A stretch of 64,000 nucleotides of DNA. It comes from Flabesymbios commensalis (Eukaryota; Annelida; Polychaeta; Terebellida; Flabelligeridae). Both the position numbers and the translations under genes were made by a program. The stretch is taken from NCBI GenBank assembly GCA_964017125.1, contig OZ024909.1, forward strand, positions 72,237,396 to 72,301,395, given 5' to 3'. This document shows, piece after piece, positions 37,601 through 44,162 of this stretch; the first letter of the stretch is position 1, and every line of letters starts with the position of its first letter. The notes beneath the pieces are model-generated. The model ran no database searches and was not told the DNA's origin. It worked only from the letters and a program-made list of their open reading frames with translations.

Positions 37601-40600
37601 AAAATTTCAGCAAGATAAGAGGAGAAATAAGCCAACCACGAACCAATCCATATTGACCCGTAACCATGGCCCTGCCTCTGTCTAGATTGTACGAATCGCT
37701 GCTGGTCAAACAAATGGTTCTATTTTCAAAATTGCTGTTCATTTTAATGACCTAAAACGGACCACTACATTCAGTTGAGGTTCACCAGCTACATGTATTT
37801 CAAATTAAAATTAGGCTAAGGTGCATACAGTTGTGGATTGGGTAGTCTTGTAAAAAAATCAACTCTGAGAAAATAATCACCATGTAGTACATCTTTTTAT
37901 AGATAGAGTATTATTGTAAATAAAATAAATTCTGAGAAAAGCAACATACCAACTCTAAAATAGAATGCACCAGAGTGCACATTTTATTTCCAAATAAATA
38001 CCAAAACATTTTTTTCATCGCTTCGCCATATGGCTGCGGCTAACAAGTTACAGATTTGCATAAAGGTTATCTCATTCTTGGCTAATAATGTCTAGGAGCC
38101 AAGGCTGGCCCTGCGAAGGAGAAGGGGGATTTTAGTCGATTTTAAAATTGTCCAATAAAATTAAACTGAGCCTTTTTTCTTAACTGCCGACATGCTAAAA
38201 AAACACGAAAAACCCCATCAAAATGACTTGTTCGGACATACCTAACCAAGACAAATTAGAATAGAATAGAATATGGCCCGAGCTAATTCCGCAGCTGTCT
38301 GTGGTGACCTGCTGCGCAGGGCTACAGCGACCCCAAGCCTCCACGGGCCTGGAGGAGCGAGCATCCACTTATTTTCCCACTCCCGTACCCCCTCCCACTT
38401 TCTAATTTTTATATCTACTTTACTTTTCATTAATGGGGTCTACTCCCTAGGATCAGTTCCTCTCCCTCTTCTGTGTTTCTTCCCTGGTCATGAGTTGTAC
38501 CCCCAGTTAACCTGAGAGTCCGCATAGCACCAGGTAAATCTGGGTACAGGACTCCCATGGCCTGGTGAGTGCTTGTTCAACTACAGTAGCATTTCTTCAG
38601 ATATTGTAGCTCTTCTTCCAGTTAAACCAAGAGTCCGTATAGCACCAGACAAATCCGGGTGCAGAGCTCCCACGGCCTGGCCAGATTTTCTTGTCACTTG
38701 AACTTCACTGTTTGCTGAATTTGTAAAATTATTTGGTCCTTGTTGTTGAAAAAATATTACCGTATATCCCCGTGTATAATGCGATGTTCTTTCTTACCTA
38801 TTCACGCCACAAAAAGGCACCTCGTATTATACATAGATGTAGAATTTAATTTAAAAAAATTAGCGCTCTAGCAGCAAGATCAGTGTGTGCAAAGCGTATC
38901 TGTGAACGTAGGCCAGTCAGCGTGTTTGGTAAGTAGTAGTCCTGACGATTGTGATAATGCACACAGTGAGCACGATACACTAACGTAATGCTGGGTCAAA
39001 GTTAGGACAATGTCGACAACTCTGGCCTAACATTTAAGCAGCATTGGACAGTGAGTCGTAGTACAATGCTGGGCCACCGTTTGGGACGCTGACACAACAT
39101 TGCTGTAGGATTGGGTGAACGTGTCGTGTTTGCTGGAATTCCCCGTCTCACGTCCTGTCATAAGACAGCTACGCGCGCGGCACCTTTGACAACCACAGGC
39201 AGATAAATGACACAGTTTGTCTGCAACCAATTCACACTCCTCTGTTCATTTATATTAATAATGATGTAATCTAAGATCACCTTTTATATTGGACTGTTCT
39301 ACTTTGTACAACCGTAGGCCTATCTGAACATGATATATTATTAAGATGTATTGGAATGAGAGAAATGTGTTTACGAAATATAACAAGATATTGATCACTG
39401 ATCATATTTCCTATGGCAAATTCTATACGTGTAGGCCTCAAAATGCCCATATTGCTGGGATAACATTAACACCTACCGCTGTTGCCGCTGTGTGGCATGT
39501 GCGTTATTACAGTTTACACCCTGACACCTTATAGAGCCACACACCTCTTGTGTCTAGACAATGCGGCTAGTCTGCAAATAATTTACAAACCCATTTCATC
39601 TTGGAATTATCTTATTTGAGCACGACGATATCAAAATATGTTTTTTGTAATAGATGAATTAAAATAATAAAAATTTGTAGGCGAAACATAAGTATTTTAA
39701 AATCTGATTGATTACATTTCATACAGTGTATATGAAGCATATGCAGACCTCAGAATGTCTGCCAAAAACCAGACAGTCCTGACGATATCCACTCTGCCGT
39801 GGAAAATGAAAATACAATAGGCCTATCTGCTTAATTTACAAGTAAGCAGATACTGCCCTTTGGTTTTTCAGAGCTGTACTGTTGCCGGTGTTCCCGCCAT
39901 TGAGTATCGTGTATGCAGGTGTTTGTCCTGTGTCACGGTAAAAGTCATATGCCTACATTATGATGGCCCCTGGACACTGCGGACATCCAAAATTTGAGGT
40001 CGTATTATACAGAGGGGCAGACGTTTTTCCAGTCATCAGAGGCCTCAAATCTTAACTCGTATTATACGTGGCTTCGCACTATACGCGGGGATATACAGTA
40101 CTTTATTTTTGTTTTTCAGGTGTTGTAAGAATTCAGCTTTAGCTTGAACAGCTTCTTATCTGTGCTTGTGTTAGCCCCAGTTAGAACAAGAGTCAGTGTA
40201 ACACCGGACCAATAAGATTTATTCATCAGTTCATGTCGCTTGAACTTCATTTTTGTTATTGAAAAGGATCGAATTAATTTTGCAAGCTTCTTCTTTTAAC
40301 TTTTGCATACTTAGAGTTGTTTTTCATGTTTCTTGGGCATTATATTCATAGTTCTGCACTACCCGGTACCTAGTTCATGTCGCATGACTTTTATTATGTA
40401 ATAAAAAAAAATTGAATTAATTTTGTCAGCTTCTTCTGTTTACTTCGGCATACTTTCCATGTTTCTTGGGCATTATATTCATAGTTCTGCATTATTTCTT
40501 CAGATATTGGAGCACCGGATAAATCTGGGTACAGGGCTCCCACGGCCTGGAGAGTGCTTGTTACCCCCAGGTAAACTAAGAGTCTGTATAGCACCAGACA

Positions 40601-43600
40601 AATCCGGGTGCAGGGCTCCTACGGCCTGGCCAGATATTCTTGCCACTTGAACTTCACTGTTTGCTAAATTTGTAAAATTATTTGGTCCTAGTTGTTGAAA
40701 TTTATTTTTGTTTTTTTCAGGTGTTGTAAGAATTCAGCTTTAGCTTGAACAGCTTCTTATCTGTGTCACCCCCAGTTAGACCAAGAGTCAGTATAACACC
40801 GGATCAATTGATGTAATTTATTCATGTCGCTTGAACTTCATAATTGTTATTAAAAAGGATCAAATTAATTTTGTAAGCTTTTTCTGTTTATTTTTGCATA
40901 CTTAGTATTTGTTTTCCATGTTTCTTGGGCATTATATGGCCTAAAAAAAATAATTGTTGGTCTCCGATTGGTTGTGAAAATACCAAAACAGGGTAGGTAG
41001 CAATATTATTTTATTTTTTTTATTTTTTTTATTTTTTTTTCTAAAATTTATTCAGGGTAGGTAGGAAAAATAGATTATTTTATTATATAATTTTTTTACA
41101 TTACCTTTGTCTCAATTTCCCTGCAAACATTGATACGGTTCAGGAGGTAAAAGGTTAAAACCCTGAATTGAAATGAGAGGTTTAAATAGCTGACATCGTT
41201 ATGGGCAGACCCATGCAAAATAGGTCTGCACGAATTGCCCAGTCACAGTTAATCTGTTGATTTTGTGGAACCTTGTGATTTTGGGTAGTCAATAACATCA
41301 GTCTTCCCAGAAAAAAACATATAGGCCCTACATTTGTTGACAACAACATTTAACTACGATTATATGAGCAACAATCAGAGTAGGCCAACTTCAAAGAGTG
41401 TGCAACTCTGATCAGCACATACATGCTTGCCTGCCAAAGTCTGGCGTGTCACCCAGTGACTAAAACACAAAATTGGCCGTTTTCCGATATATAGCCTAGA
41501 TCATAGATGCCTTTGAAATCATGTTCCTGGATTTTTTCGGATCTTGGGATGTCGATCTTTCACACTCAACGCCACTTTGAAAAACGCCGAATCCTGTGGC
41601 AAACAAGTCGTTTTAATTTGATTTGGATAAGGAAATAGTTGTTGATATAAAGAAGATTTTAGTATGATATTTCTTCAGTTTAAAAATTAAAAAGATTCAC
41701 ATGGCTATTAGTATTACTTAGTTCAGCCATAGTGGTTGCCGCTAATAATTAGCATTTGAGACACCGTCATGCAGTGAGCACTGGTGAGGGGGCCGCGAGG
41801 AACAGCCGTCAGTGCGCGTGCGCGCCTCGGAAGTGAGCTGTTTCGTATTTTCATTTTGTAAACAAACACGAGATACATTTGATCCTTGCCGTGAGATAGT
41901 GACTGATCGACAATGACGAAAGGCCCTGGCAGCCTTATTCGAGGCTAGCTATCCCAAACAAACAAACAACACATGACGATCGCGGAGTTTGCTGCTGCCG
42001 ATAAACGAACTCGTTTTCTTGTAAGGAGATTGCAAATAGTTTTGCTGTAGCCTAACCGTTCAACGACGAACGGTCGGCAAAATTTTATCTTAAATTGTTG
42101 ACAGGCAAGGGTCGGTCAGCAATCGGAAACCAACAATTATTTTTTTTAGGCCTATTCATAATTCTGCATTATTTAGTTGATGCCCAGAAGGTTCCTTCCT
42201 ACCTTCCTTCACTCCTTTCTTCTTTCACCCCTCCTAGAAGGTTCTCTCCTACCTTCCTTCACTCCTTTCTTCCTTCCCTCCTTCCTTCACTCATTCACTC
42301 CTTCCTTCACTCCTAACTCTCTTTACTCCTTCCTCCACTCCTTCCTTCACTCCTCCCGTCCTTCACTCCACTCTTTCCTTCACTCCTTCTGTCTTACACT
42401 TTCTCCTTCACTCAGTCACTTATAAAAACCCTATGGCACTCTATAATCTTATACTTATTGGGACAACAGGCGAGGTAGTGTACTCTTAATGTGGAGAAAG
42501 CAGCTCAAAAGAAATATAAATAAAAAAATAAATAGAGCTTAAAACACAGCTCTGGTGTGCCCTGTTTCCTTCTCAATGAAGAATAAAATAAAACACTGAT
42601 GTATCCGTATTTGAATGGATAGTGGATGATAGTAGAGTTACTTTTAATTTTCTTTTCTCTTTGACAAGCTATAGGCTGGTTATAGACGTTTTTACTAGAT
42701 TATGTGTGAGACCATTTTTCATGTAGCATGCAGTTGTGGTGATACGTTTTAATGAGTTAATTATTATTAATGTGATTTTCACTTAATTAGAAGTATTATG
42801 TACTCCTAATTCTCTTTTACTCTTGCACATGCTATTGACTTGTTAGGCTATATACTTTTATTTACACTATGTGTGAGACCTTACTTTGTTGTAGAGGATC
42901 ATGTGATGTGTGAAATAAATTTAAATATTTTTTTTTTTCAAAACTACAAATGCAAGTTATTATTTGATATTTTGTGCAGGTGGCAACCTTGATAAGCAGT
43001 ATGCTTTTGTTAATCAATCGATGAAAAAAATTCATTTTTTCGCAACAAGCATTCATGACCGGAAGCTCCGTGAGTGATCCCTATACTCGCCGTCAAATTA
43101 ACCAGGATCGCATGATTTTCGGCGATTTCTCTGTCAATTCTGAACCGGTTTTCTTGAAATTTTGCAAAGGCCATTTGCTATTCAAATCCTAACAGCGGTA
43201 AAAATTTCGCAAAATTATATTATATATTTCAAAAGTTAGACCATTTGACATGTAAAAAAATTCTAGAATTAGTTTAATGGGTTTATAGAGGGACGTCGTA
43301 ATTTCAATTTATTACATGTCAAATGGTCTATCTTTTGAAATACGATATATAATTTTACGAAATCTTCAGGGATATTAGGATTCTGTTGAAATATGATTGT
43401 TACAAAATTTCATGAATATCGGCTCACAATTGACCGAGAAATCAGCGAAAAACATGCGATCCTGGGGCTGTATTCTCGTGAAAGTCCCCTAACTTTAGGA
43501 TTTTTCCGCAACTTTAAAATGCGGAACTCCGTAACTGCGGAATTCCGTAAATCGCTATTCTCAAACTATTTGCGGAAAACTGTAGTTGCGGAGTTCCGCA

Positions 43601-44115
43601 TCCTAACTTTTATGCAAAACACGCCATTTTTTCCTAGAATTTAGGGCACCCAAATCCTTTCCGTAACTTTTACCTAAAACTTCCGCATCGTAAAATTAAC
43701 GAGAATAGCACTTGCGGAAAAAAACCAAAGTTGCGTGAATATTTGAGGAAATTCCAAAAATCTACGATGCGGAAGTCCGTAAATGGTCACGAGAATACGG
43801 CCCCTGGTTGATCACTTTTAATGTGACTTTGCCCAAGTTTGGGTATAATATTGAAATTTCAACACACAAATTTTAAATAGCGACTGAGAAAACTGAAAAA
43901 GGCTACTCCCAGGATCTGATGAAATGGACAGTAGTGACACTGAGTGACTGACAGTGATCATCAAAATGACATGTGAATTGTGCAATTCTTATATTATCGC
44001 TCATGTCCATTGTCAATACTGTCCGGTGTCCCTGTACTACTTTACTTACTCCCAATTGCTGCTGCATTTCAGCCATACGCTTGGCTCTTATGGCTTCTAG
44101 ATCACTATCTTCCAT
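19639..44115 (-). CDS. PDCD5: PDCD5 (programmed cell death 5, TFAR19) orthologue, 4 exons
   Basis: The minus-strand exons are 44115-44050 (22 codons, from ATG), 21771-21654, 21162-20999 and 19689-19639 (stop TGA). All junctions are GT-AG with matching phases (0, 1, 0), giving 132 residues; human PDCD5 has 125. The start MEDSDLEAIR.KRMAEMQ, the core KARQTDMKNNILVQVLDQ.ARAR, ALTKPEK, QMAQRGQI, VSEQTQKSTTVK and the acidic tail LDSDDDDDM align with the family along its full length. Exon 2 adds a Gly/Gln-rich linker. Known for the family: a small helical, DNA-binding-like protein of cytosol and nucleus that promotes apoptosis, partners TIP60/p53 and binds the CCT chaperonin. Intron 1 spans 22.3 kb and hosts a pogo transposon and many MITEs. 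Introns 2 and 3 are 491 and 1309 bp. The ATG lies about 50 bp from a composite repeat, so an upstream non-coding exon is possible. Confidence 0.95.
20791..20899. mobile_element. Foldback MITE, CCCAGCAAACACA family
   Basis: CCCAGCAAACACAAAACATT on the left is mirrored by ATGTTTTGTGTTTACTGGG on the right. The core reads ACGTCGGCCCAACGTCTTCG then ACGTTGATCCAACATT. It lies in PDCD5 intron 3, less than 110 bp from the exon 3 donor. A further partial copy (CAGCAAACATCAAT...TTGTGTTTG) occupies 20940-20981, between it and the donor. Confidence 0.8.
21930..22135. repeat. Degenerate foldback cluster (CCAACATTGG type)
   Basis: Repeated phrases such as GGCCCAACATTGG, CCAATGTTGG and AATGTTGGGCCAG in both orientations show two tandem, decayed foldback elements of the same general kind as at 20791-20899. 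They lie in PDCD5 intron 1 close to exon 2. Confidence 0.5.
22136..24424. other. PDCD5 intron 1, dispersed repeat fragments
   Basis: Two paralogous fragments (about 22195-22380 and 23350-23560) share CCTTGAAACCCCTA/CCTGAAAAGCCTAG-like phrases and ATGATATCAATT/ATGATATTATCG segments. The second ends in AAAATGGCGGCCATCTTAGA. An inverted pair, TAGACCATTTGGTATG (23047) and CATGCCAAATGGTCTA (23126-23141), forms a hairpin related to the centre of the element at 43083. A 60-bp hairpin module is at 24012-24072. No host exon is seen. Confidence 0.5.
24012..24072. repeat. Dispersed 60-bp hairpin module
   Basis: GTCACCCACTTGAAGTTG pairs with CAGCTTCCAGTGGCTGA across the loop ATCTCGCTACCGCGACC, which itself contains the GGTAGCG-type palindrome. 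Its flank (ACTCATATTTATTTAATTTG) matches the flank of the copy at 3795-3856. Confidence 0.65.
24425..25762 (+). mobile_element. HINE/pearl-like element with 160-bp tandem core
   Basis: Seven to eight copies of a unit of about 160 bp are spaced at 24531, 24696, 24857, 25016, 25176, 25336, 25496 and 25657 (phrase AAGTTATCGCGCCCACAAGG). The array is followed by a GACGCC microsatellite (25682-25710) and by a terminal hairpin in which AGCCCACCTTTTT pairs with AAAAGGCGGGCT, ending in CTAA. A related phrase, AGCCCGCC, occurs at the left edge near 24434. Core of ~160-bp tandem repeats, flanking microsatellite and 3' hairpin near CTRR is the known layout of bivalve pearl/HINE non-autonomous Helitron derivatives. 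The assignment is by architecture only. It lies in PDCD5 intron 1. Confidence 0.75.
25763..26765. other. PDCD5 intron 1, nothing recognised
   Basis: This is AT-rich sequence without a convincing exon, RNA or element end. A 100-codon open frame at 26503-26805 shows no familiar motif and runs into the next MITE. A local inverted pair, GCCTTGAAAATGAGG...AGTACTTTTCAAGGC, lies at about 26609-26651. Confidence 0.5.
26766..26992 (+). mobile_element. TTAA-flanked MITE, family B
   Basis: The left end reads ACTTATGCTGCCGGGACC and the right end GCAGCATGAGGGTTAA. The central hairpin is GCTGGAATTTGCGTTAGC followed by AATTCCAGC. It matches the intact copy at 32102-32347. The left TTAA has decayed. Confidence 0.7.
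27053..27618 (+). mobile_element. MITE family E with a nested family C element
   Basis: The outer element begins TATACTCGCCGTCAAATTAA and ends with the inverse TTAATTTGATGGCGAGTATA. Long internal arms are also inverted, for example GCAGGATCGCATGATTTTCG versus CGAAAATCATGCGATCCTGG. A family C element (27366-27603) sits inside the right arm exactly at TTAA, with TTAA on both sides, proving the order of insertion. A second family E copy begins at 43083. Confidence 0.85.
27366..27603 (+). mobile_element. TTAA-flanked MITE, family C (nested)
   Basis: TTAACCCTTTCAAGCCTGAA starts the element and GAGGGCTTAAAGGGTTAA ends it. The central hairpin (ACAAGCCGCGAATTGGGACT) has lost most of one arm compared with the copies at 5387 and 32586. 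The uninterrupted outer element on the opposite arm shows a single TTAA at the homologous site, so TTAA was duplicated on insertion, as piggyBac-type transposition does. Confidence 0.85.
27739..27800. repeat. Dispersed 60-bp hairpin module
   Basis: ATTTTCACCAGCTTAAGTTG pairs with CAACTTCAAGTGGGTGAAAAT with two arm mismatches. It lies in PDCD5 intron 1, 120 bp downstream of the family E element. Confidence 0.65.
28143..28246 (+). repeat. Short tandem repeat, about 21-22 bp unit
   Basis: Four to five copies of a unit close to GGGCAACATGGCGCTCATGA follow one another with small changes. Together with the neighbouring GGGGCATGGCGCCACC phrase at about 27860 this looks like a locally expanded sequence in the PDCD5 intron, not coding. 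Confidence 0.7.
28629..29103 (-). mobile_element. One-ended relative of the pogo element, with a nested MITE
   Basis: The stretch starts with a palindrome of about 75 bp (TACAGCGTGGGGATCGACTT ... GTCGATCCCCACACTGTAAG). It continues through the GACCAATAACATAGGTCTTC and CATTTATGATGATTTCAAAT phrases shared with the terminal repeats of 29503-31848 and ends near TTAACC at 29090-29103. A separate element of about 248 bp interrupts it (28766-29013). It appears to be half of a pogo-family element. Confidence 0.65.
28766..29013. mobile_element. Nested 248-bp element with AGGGG termini
   Basis: AGGGGTTTTGTCAAGTTGAA at the left is inverted as TTCAACTTGACAAGTCCCCT at the right. Both are followed inward by a second inverted pair, ATCCGAGAAA and TTTCTCGGAT. 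Comparison with the homologous uninterrupted segment near 31765-31785 (AGAGCTGACTAAGAC) shows the insertion split the older repeat. The target duplication is not clean, so no superfamily is assigned. Confidence 0.7.
29271..29494 (+). mobile_element. TTAA-flanked MITE, family A
   Basis: The ends are TTAACCCTTTTTATTCGG and TTTGGCGGTTAAAGGGTTGA. The interior phrase ATTCAGTACCGCC is shared with the copy at 32899-33146. The centre carries the dispersed hairpin module at 29405-29463. It is non-coding and piggyBac-like by its TTAA ends, and it abuts the pogo element on its right. Confidence 0.75.
29503..31848 (-). mobile_element. Autonomous-looking pogo-type DNA transposon
   Basis: Inverted terminal regions of about 240 bp each (about 29503-29744 and 31604-31848) align along their whole length. 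They share GAAATCATCATAAATGTCTT, the ATTCATTTGAATA phrase and, innermost, a palindrome of about 95 bp built from GACGTCAGAATCTGACGTC. Between them is a single uninterrupted transposase gene. The outermost base is uncertain because the left end abuts a family A MITE; both ends show TTAAAG.GCTGA. It lies in PDCD5 intron 1 with its gene on the same strand as PDCD5. Confidence 0.8.
29760..31574 (-). CDS. pogo/Tigger-type transposase (DD35D), intact frame
   Basis: The frame of 604 residues has no interruption. Residues about 21-62 form a psq-type helix-turn-helix (YSHEKLMKAYEAV...SKAAKLYEVPEQTLRDRI). Residues about 71-140 match the CENP-B/Tc5-type second HTH. Residues about 180-400 are a DDE_1 nuclease fold with Asp189 in GLDE, Asp303 in YDGHASH and Asp339 in QPLDV, giving 35 residues between the last two. 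The C-terminus is Ser/Thr-rich and ends in a basic KPKRIRL...TKKK segment that could be a nuclear signal. Known role: cut-and-paste transposition at TA. The first 13 residues look like intron: TTTATTTCAG at 31545-31536 is a good splice acceptor just before Lys14, so the natural N-terminus may come from an upstream exon. Function today is unknown, but the open frame implies recent activity or selection. Confidence 0.92.
   Translation of the reverse strand: MVDYILVFWHLFQKKDVYRKYSHEKLMKAYEAVSVKNLSVSKAAKLYEVPEQTLRDRIRNKVSPDTCHSGPKEFFSKSEEDELARHLIYLTDLGYPQNRNLMRLLATGMAEYLHRPLPPNNRSGEVSKDWVYPFLERHADLAKLKIKKLAQQREHATSSIVLKTYYTELERILRQYDLIKKPELIFGLDETVFNTDLEPSKPVVEAGSSKDKRRNVFATSRSATSTTTLIAAGNAKGKAIPPFVVFKGDKRDKSLLNNCYPGTQMIMSPTGWSNKDVFMTYINTHFLRHARKDKNDWVLLLYDGHASHITPNLYTWCKLRNIVLFVLPAHSSHSIQPLDVTMFGPMKIEYTTLAHDYVKETGEGILPSNFCEFIATVYDHAMCGTNITDGFTQAGIYPFPPKLPNSVDGDHGSIVSVSIKDEPLDETHSVLCTSNNSRTSNVARSTKNTKTLKVIKQSKKATKNEKKFYGTEDLFKCTSDDSISTSGEQDTTQYILNEATGELIISSLEDSNCPLIEPKMSNVIVNNDSENLAEGENVQIALPQSSVKIMSSLIKCRRTDVDQKNPVSTSMPSSSTVKTSSPKPKRIRLTAKIIQTKKKLTLVE
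31952..32105 (-). mobile_element. TTAA-flanked MITE, family A, short form without hairpin
   Basis: TTAACCCTTTAACCGCC at the left and GGCGGTTAAAGGGTTAA at the right are perfect terminal inverted repeats. The central hairpin module present in the other two family A copies is absent. Its right TTAA is shared with the adjacent family B element. Confidence 0.85.
32102..32347 (+). mobile_element. TTAA-flanked MITE, family B, intact ends
   Basis: TTAACCCTTATGCTGCC starts the element and GGCAGCGTAAGGGTTAA ends it. The central hairpin is AGCTGGAAATTGCGTTAGCA followed by ATTCCAGCT. It directly adjoins the family A element to its left, using one common TTAA. Confidence 0.85.
32586..32838 (+). mobile_element. 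TTAA-flanked MITE, family C
   Basis: TTAACCCTTTCAAGCCTGAA at the left and a mutated GAGGGCTTAAAAAGTTATTA at the right bound the element. It contains an intact central hairpin, CTACAAGCCGCGAATTGCTG with GCAATTCTCGACTTGTA. The interior matches the copies at 5387-5637 and 27366-27603. Confidence 0.8.
32899..33146 (+). mobile_element. TTAA-flanked MITE, family A, long form with hairpin
   Basis: TTAACCCTTTAACCGCCGG opens and TTTGGCGGTTAAAGGATTAA closes the element. The hairpin module occupies 33052-33113, with arms TTTTCACTCACTTGAAGTTG and CAACTTCAAGTGGGTGAAAA. Confidence 0.85.
33427..33558. mobile_element. TA-flanked MITE, family F
   Basis: TACTGTAGATCTAGTAATTT at the left is inverted as ATTACCACATCTACAGTA at the right. 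The interior phrase CACCAAGTTTAGAA is shared with the copies at 16024-16234 and 35056-35257. TA borders suggest a Tc1/mariner-type non-autonomous element. Confidence 0.75.
33559..38261. other. PDCD5 intron 1, mostly unassigned
   Basis: Besides the family F element at 35056-35257, I recognise no gene here. AGCCCACC...GGCTA near 33890-33910 recalls the terminal hairpin of the HINE-like element. A 100-codon hydrophobic frame on the minus strand (37713-37414) shows no familiar domain. The minus strand also has a GGGCGGGGTATAAAAAG phrase near 37475-37459 that superficially resembles a GC box plus TATA box, with no transcript evidence. Confidence 0.5.
35056..35257. mobile_element. TA-flanked MITE, family F
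   Basis: TACTGTGGATCTGGTAATTT at the left and ATTACCAGATCCACAGTA at the right form terminal inverted repeats with TA borders. The interior includes TTTTCACAAAGTTTAGAATT and CTCACGAAAATTAAAACC. Confidence 0.8.
38760..40098 (-). mobile_element. Non-autonomous TA-flanked DNA transposon (pogo/Tigger-like), copy 2
   Basis: The ends CCGTATATCCCCGTGTATAA and CGCGGGGATATACAG carry TA at both borders (38758-38759, 40099-40100). The whole element is the reverse complement of 10169-11478. The paralogous composite repeat near 45051-45075 and 45970-46000 shows the uninterrupted GAATATTA...TTTATTTTTCAGG site, confirming insertion at TA. It carries foldback cores near 39000-39130. No transposase is encoded. 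Confidence 0.88.
40938..42152. mobile_element. 1.2-kb element with 30-bp terminal inverted repeats and TAT target duplication
   Basis: GGCCTAAAAAAAATAATTGT at the left is inverted as ACAATTATTTTTTTTAGGCC at the right, extending over about 30 bp. TAT is duplicated (40935-40937 and 42153-42155). The intact paralogous site GGGCATTATATTCATAG occurs several times (for example near 45745 and 46211). A three-base duplication suggests a PIF/Harbinger-type non-autonomous element. I find no transposase inside. Confidence 0.85.
42431..43082. other. PDCD5 intron 1, nothing recognised
   Basis: The first part (to about 42480) continues the tail of the composite repeat (ACCCTATGGCACTCTATAAT), also present near 46600. 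The rest is AT-rich with two related phrases, TATGTGTGAGACC (about 42700 and 42870), suggesting a small internal duplication. No exon is seen. Confidence 0.5.
43083..43830 (+). mobile_element. MITE family E, second copy, with nested Harbinger-like element
   Basis: It starts ATACTCGCCGTCAAATTAAC and its arms GATCGCATGATTTTCGGCG and CGAAAAACATGCGATCCTGG are inverted. Unlike the copy at 27053, it has a central hairpin of TAGACCATTTGACATGTAA with its inverse TTACATGTCAAATGGTCTA (about 43226-43334). A separate 339-bp element is inserted in the right arm. The final terminus TTTGACGGCGAGTAT is missing, so the right end is lost. Confidence 0.75.
43465..43803. mobile_element. Nested PIF/Harbinger-like MITE
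   Basis: GGGCTGTATTCTCGTGA at the left is inverted as CACGAGAATACGGCCC at the right. CTG flanks both sides (43462-43464, 43804-43806), and the uninterrupted sequence GATCCTGGTTGATC is present in the family E copy at about 27348. The interior is made of repeated, mutually palindromic phrases such as GCGGAACTCCGTAACTGCGG. Three-base duplication and GGG(C/G)C termini fit PIF/Harbinger; the boundary G/C runs leave a five-base CCTGG duplication also possible. Confidence 0.75.
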
Positions 44116-44162
44116 CCTAAGCACTTTTTGTATATATGCGACGGAAATAAATCAAAGATCTA
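44116..44162 (-). promoter_or_regulatory. PDCD5 upstream region, possible 5' UTR splice acceptor
   Basis: On the minus strand the bases before the ATG read CATATATACAAAAAGTGCTTAGG. CTTAG directly before the start could be the acceptor of a non-coding first exon. Alternatively the TATATA could be a TATA box, but it lies too close (about 20 bases) to the ATG for a normal 5' UTR. Repeat sequence begins at 44163, so the true promoter may lie beyond it. Confidence 0.3.

Larger units (their letters stand above)
38262..42430. repeat. Composite repeat, left copy, with two insertions
   Basis: It begins with a short (AGAAT)n tract followed by GAGCTAATTCCGCAGCTGTC. It then has repeated cores of about 60 bp (AGAGTCCGCATAGCACCAGA ... 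GGGTACAGG.CTCCCACGGCC), AT-rich spacers containing TTCCATGTTTCTTGGGCATT, and a CTTCCTTCACTCC polypyrimidine tract (about 42185-42410). The same succession recurs at 44163-46620. Two elements interrupt this copy: 38760-40098 and 40938-42152. Read on the minus strand it ends in (ATTCT)n, a tail type known from CR1/L2-like LINEs, but no reverse transcriptase is seen. Confidence 0.75.

Noticed and set aside
37414-37713. 100-codon hydrophobic minus-strand frame with a TATA-like phrase at its end
   Set aside because: No family resemblance, no splice or start context, and it lies inside the PDCD5 intron. A TATA-like string alone is weak evidence.
43903-44049. Continuation of PDCD5 exon 1 into the following open frame
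   Set aside because: GTAAGT at 44049-44044 is a strong donor, and the PDCD5 family sequence resumes exactly at the exon at 21771. The read-through residues match nothing.
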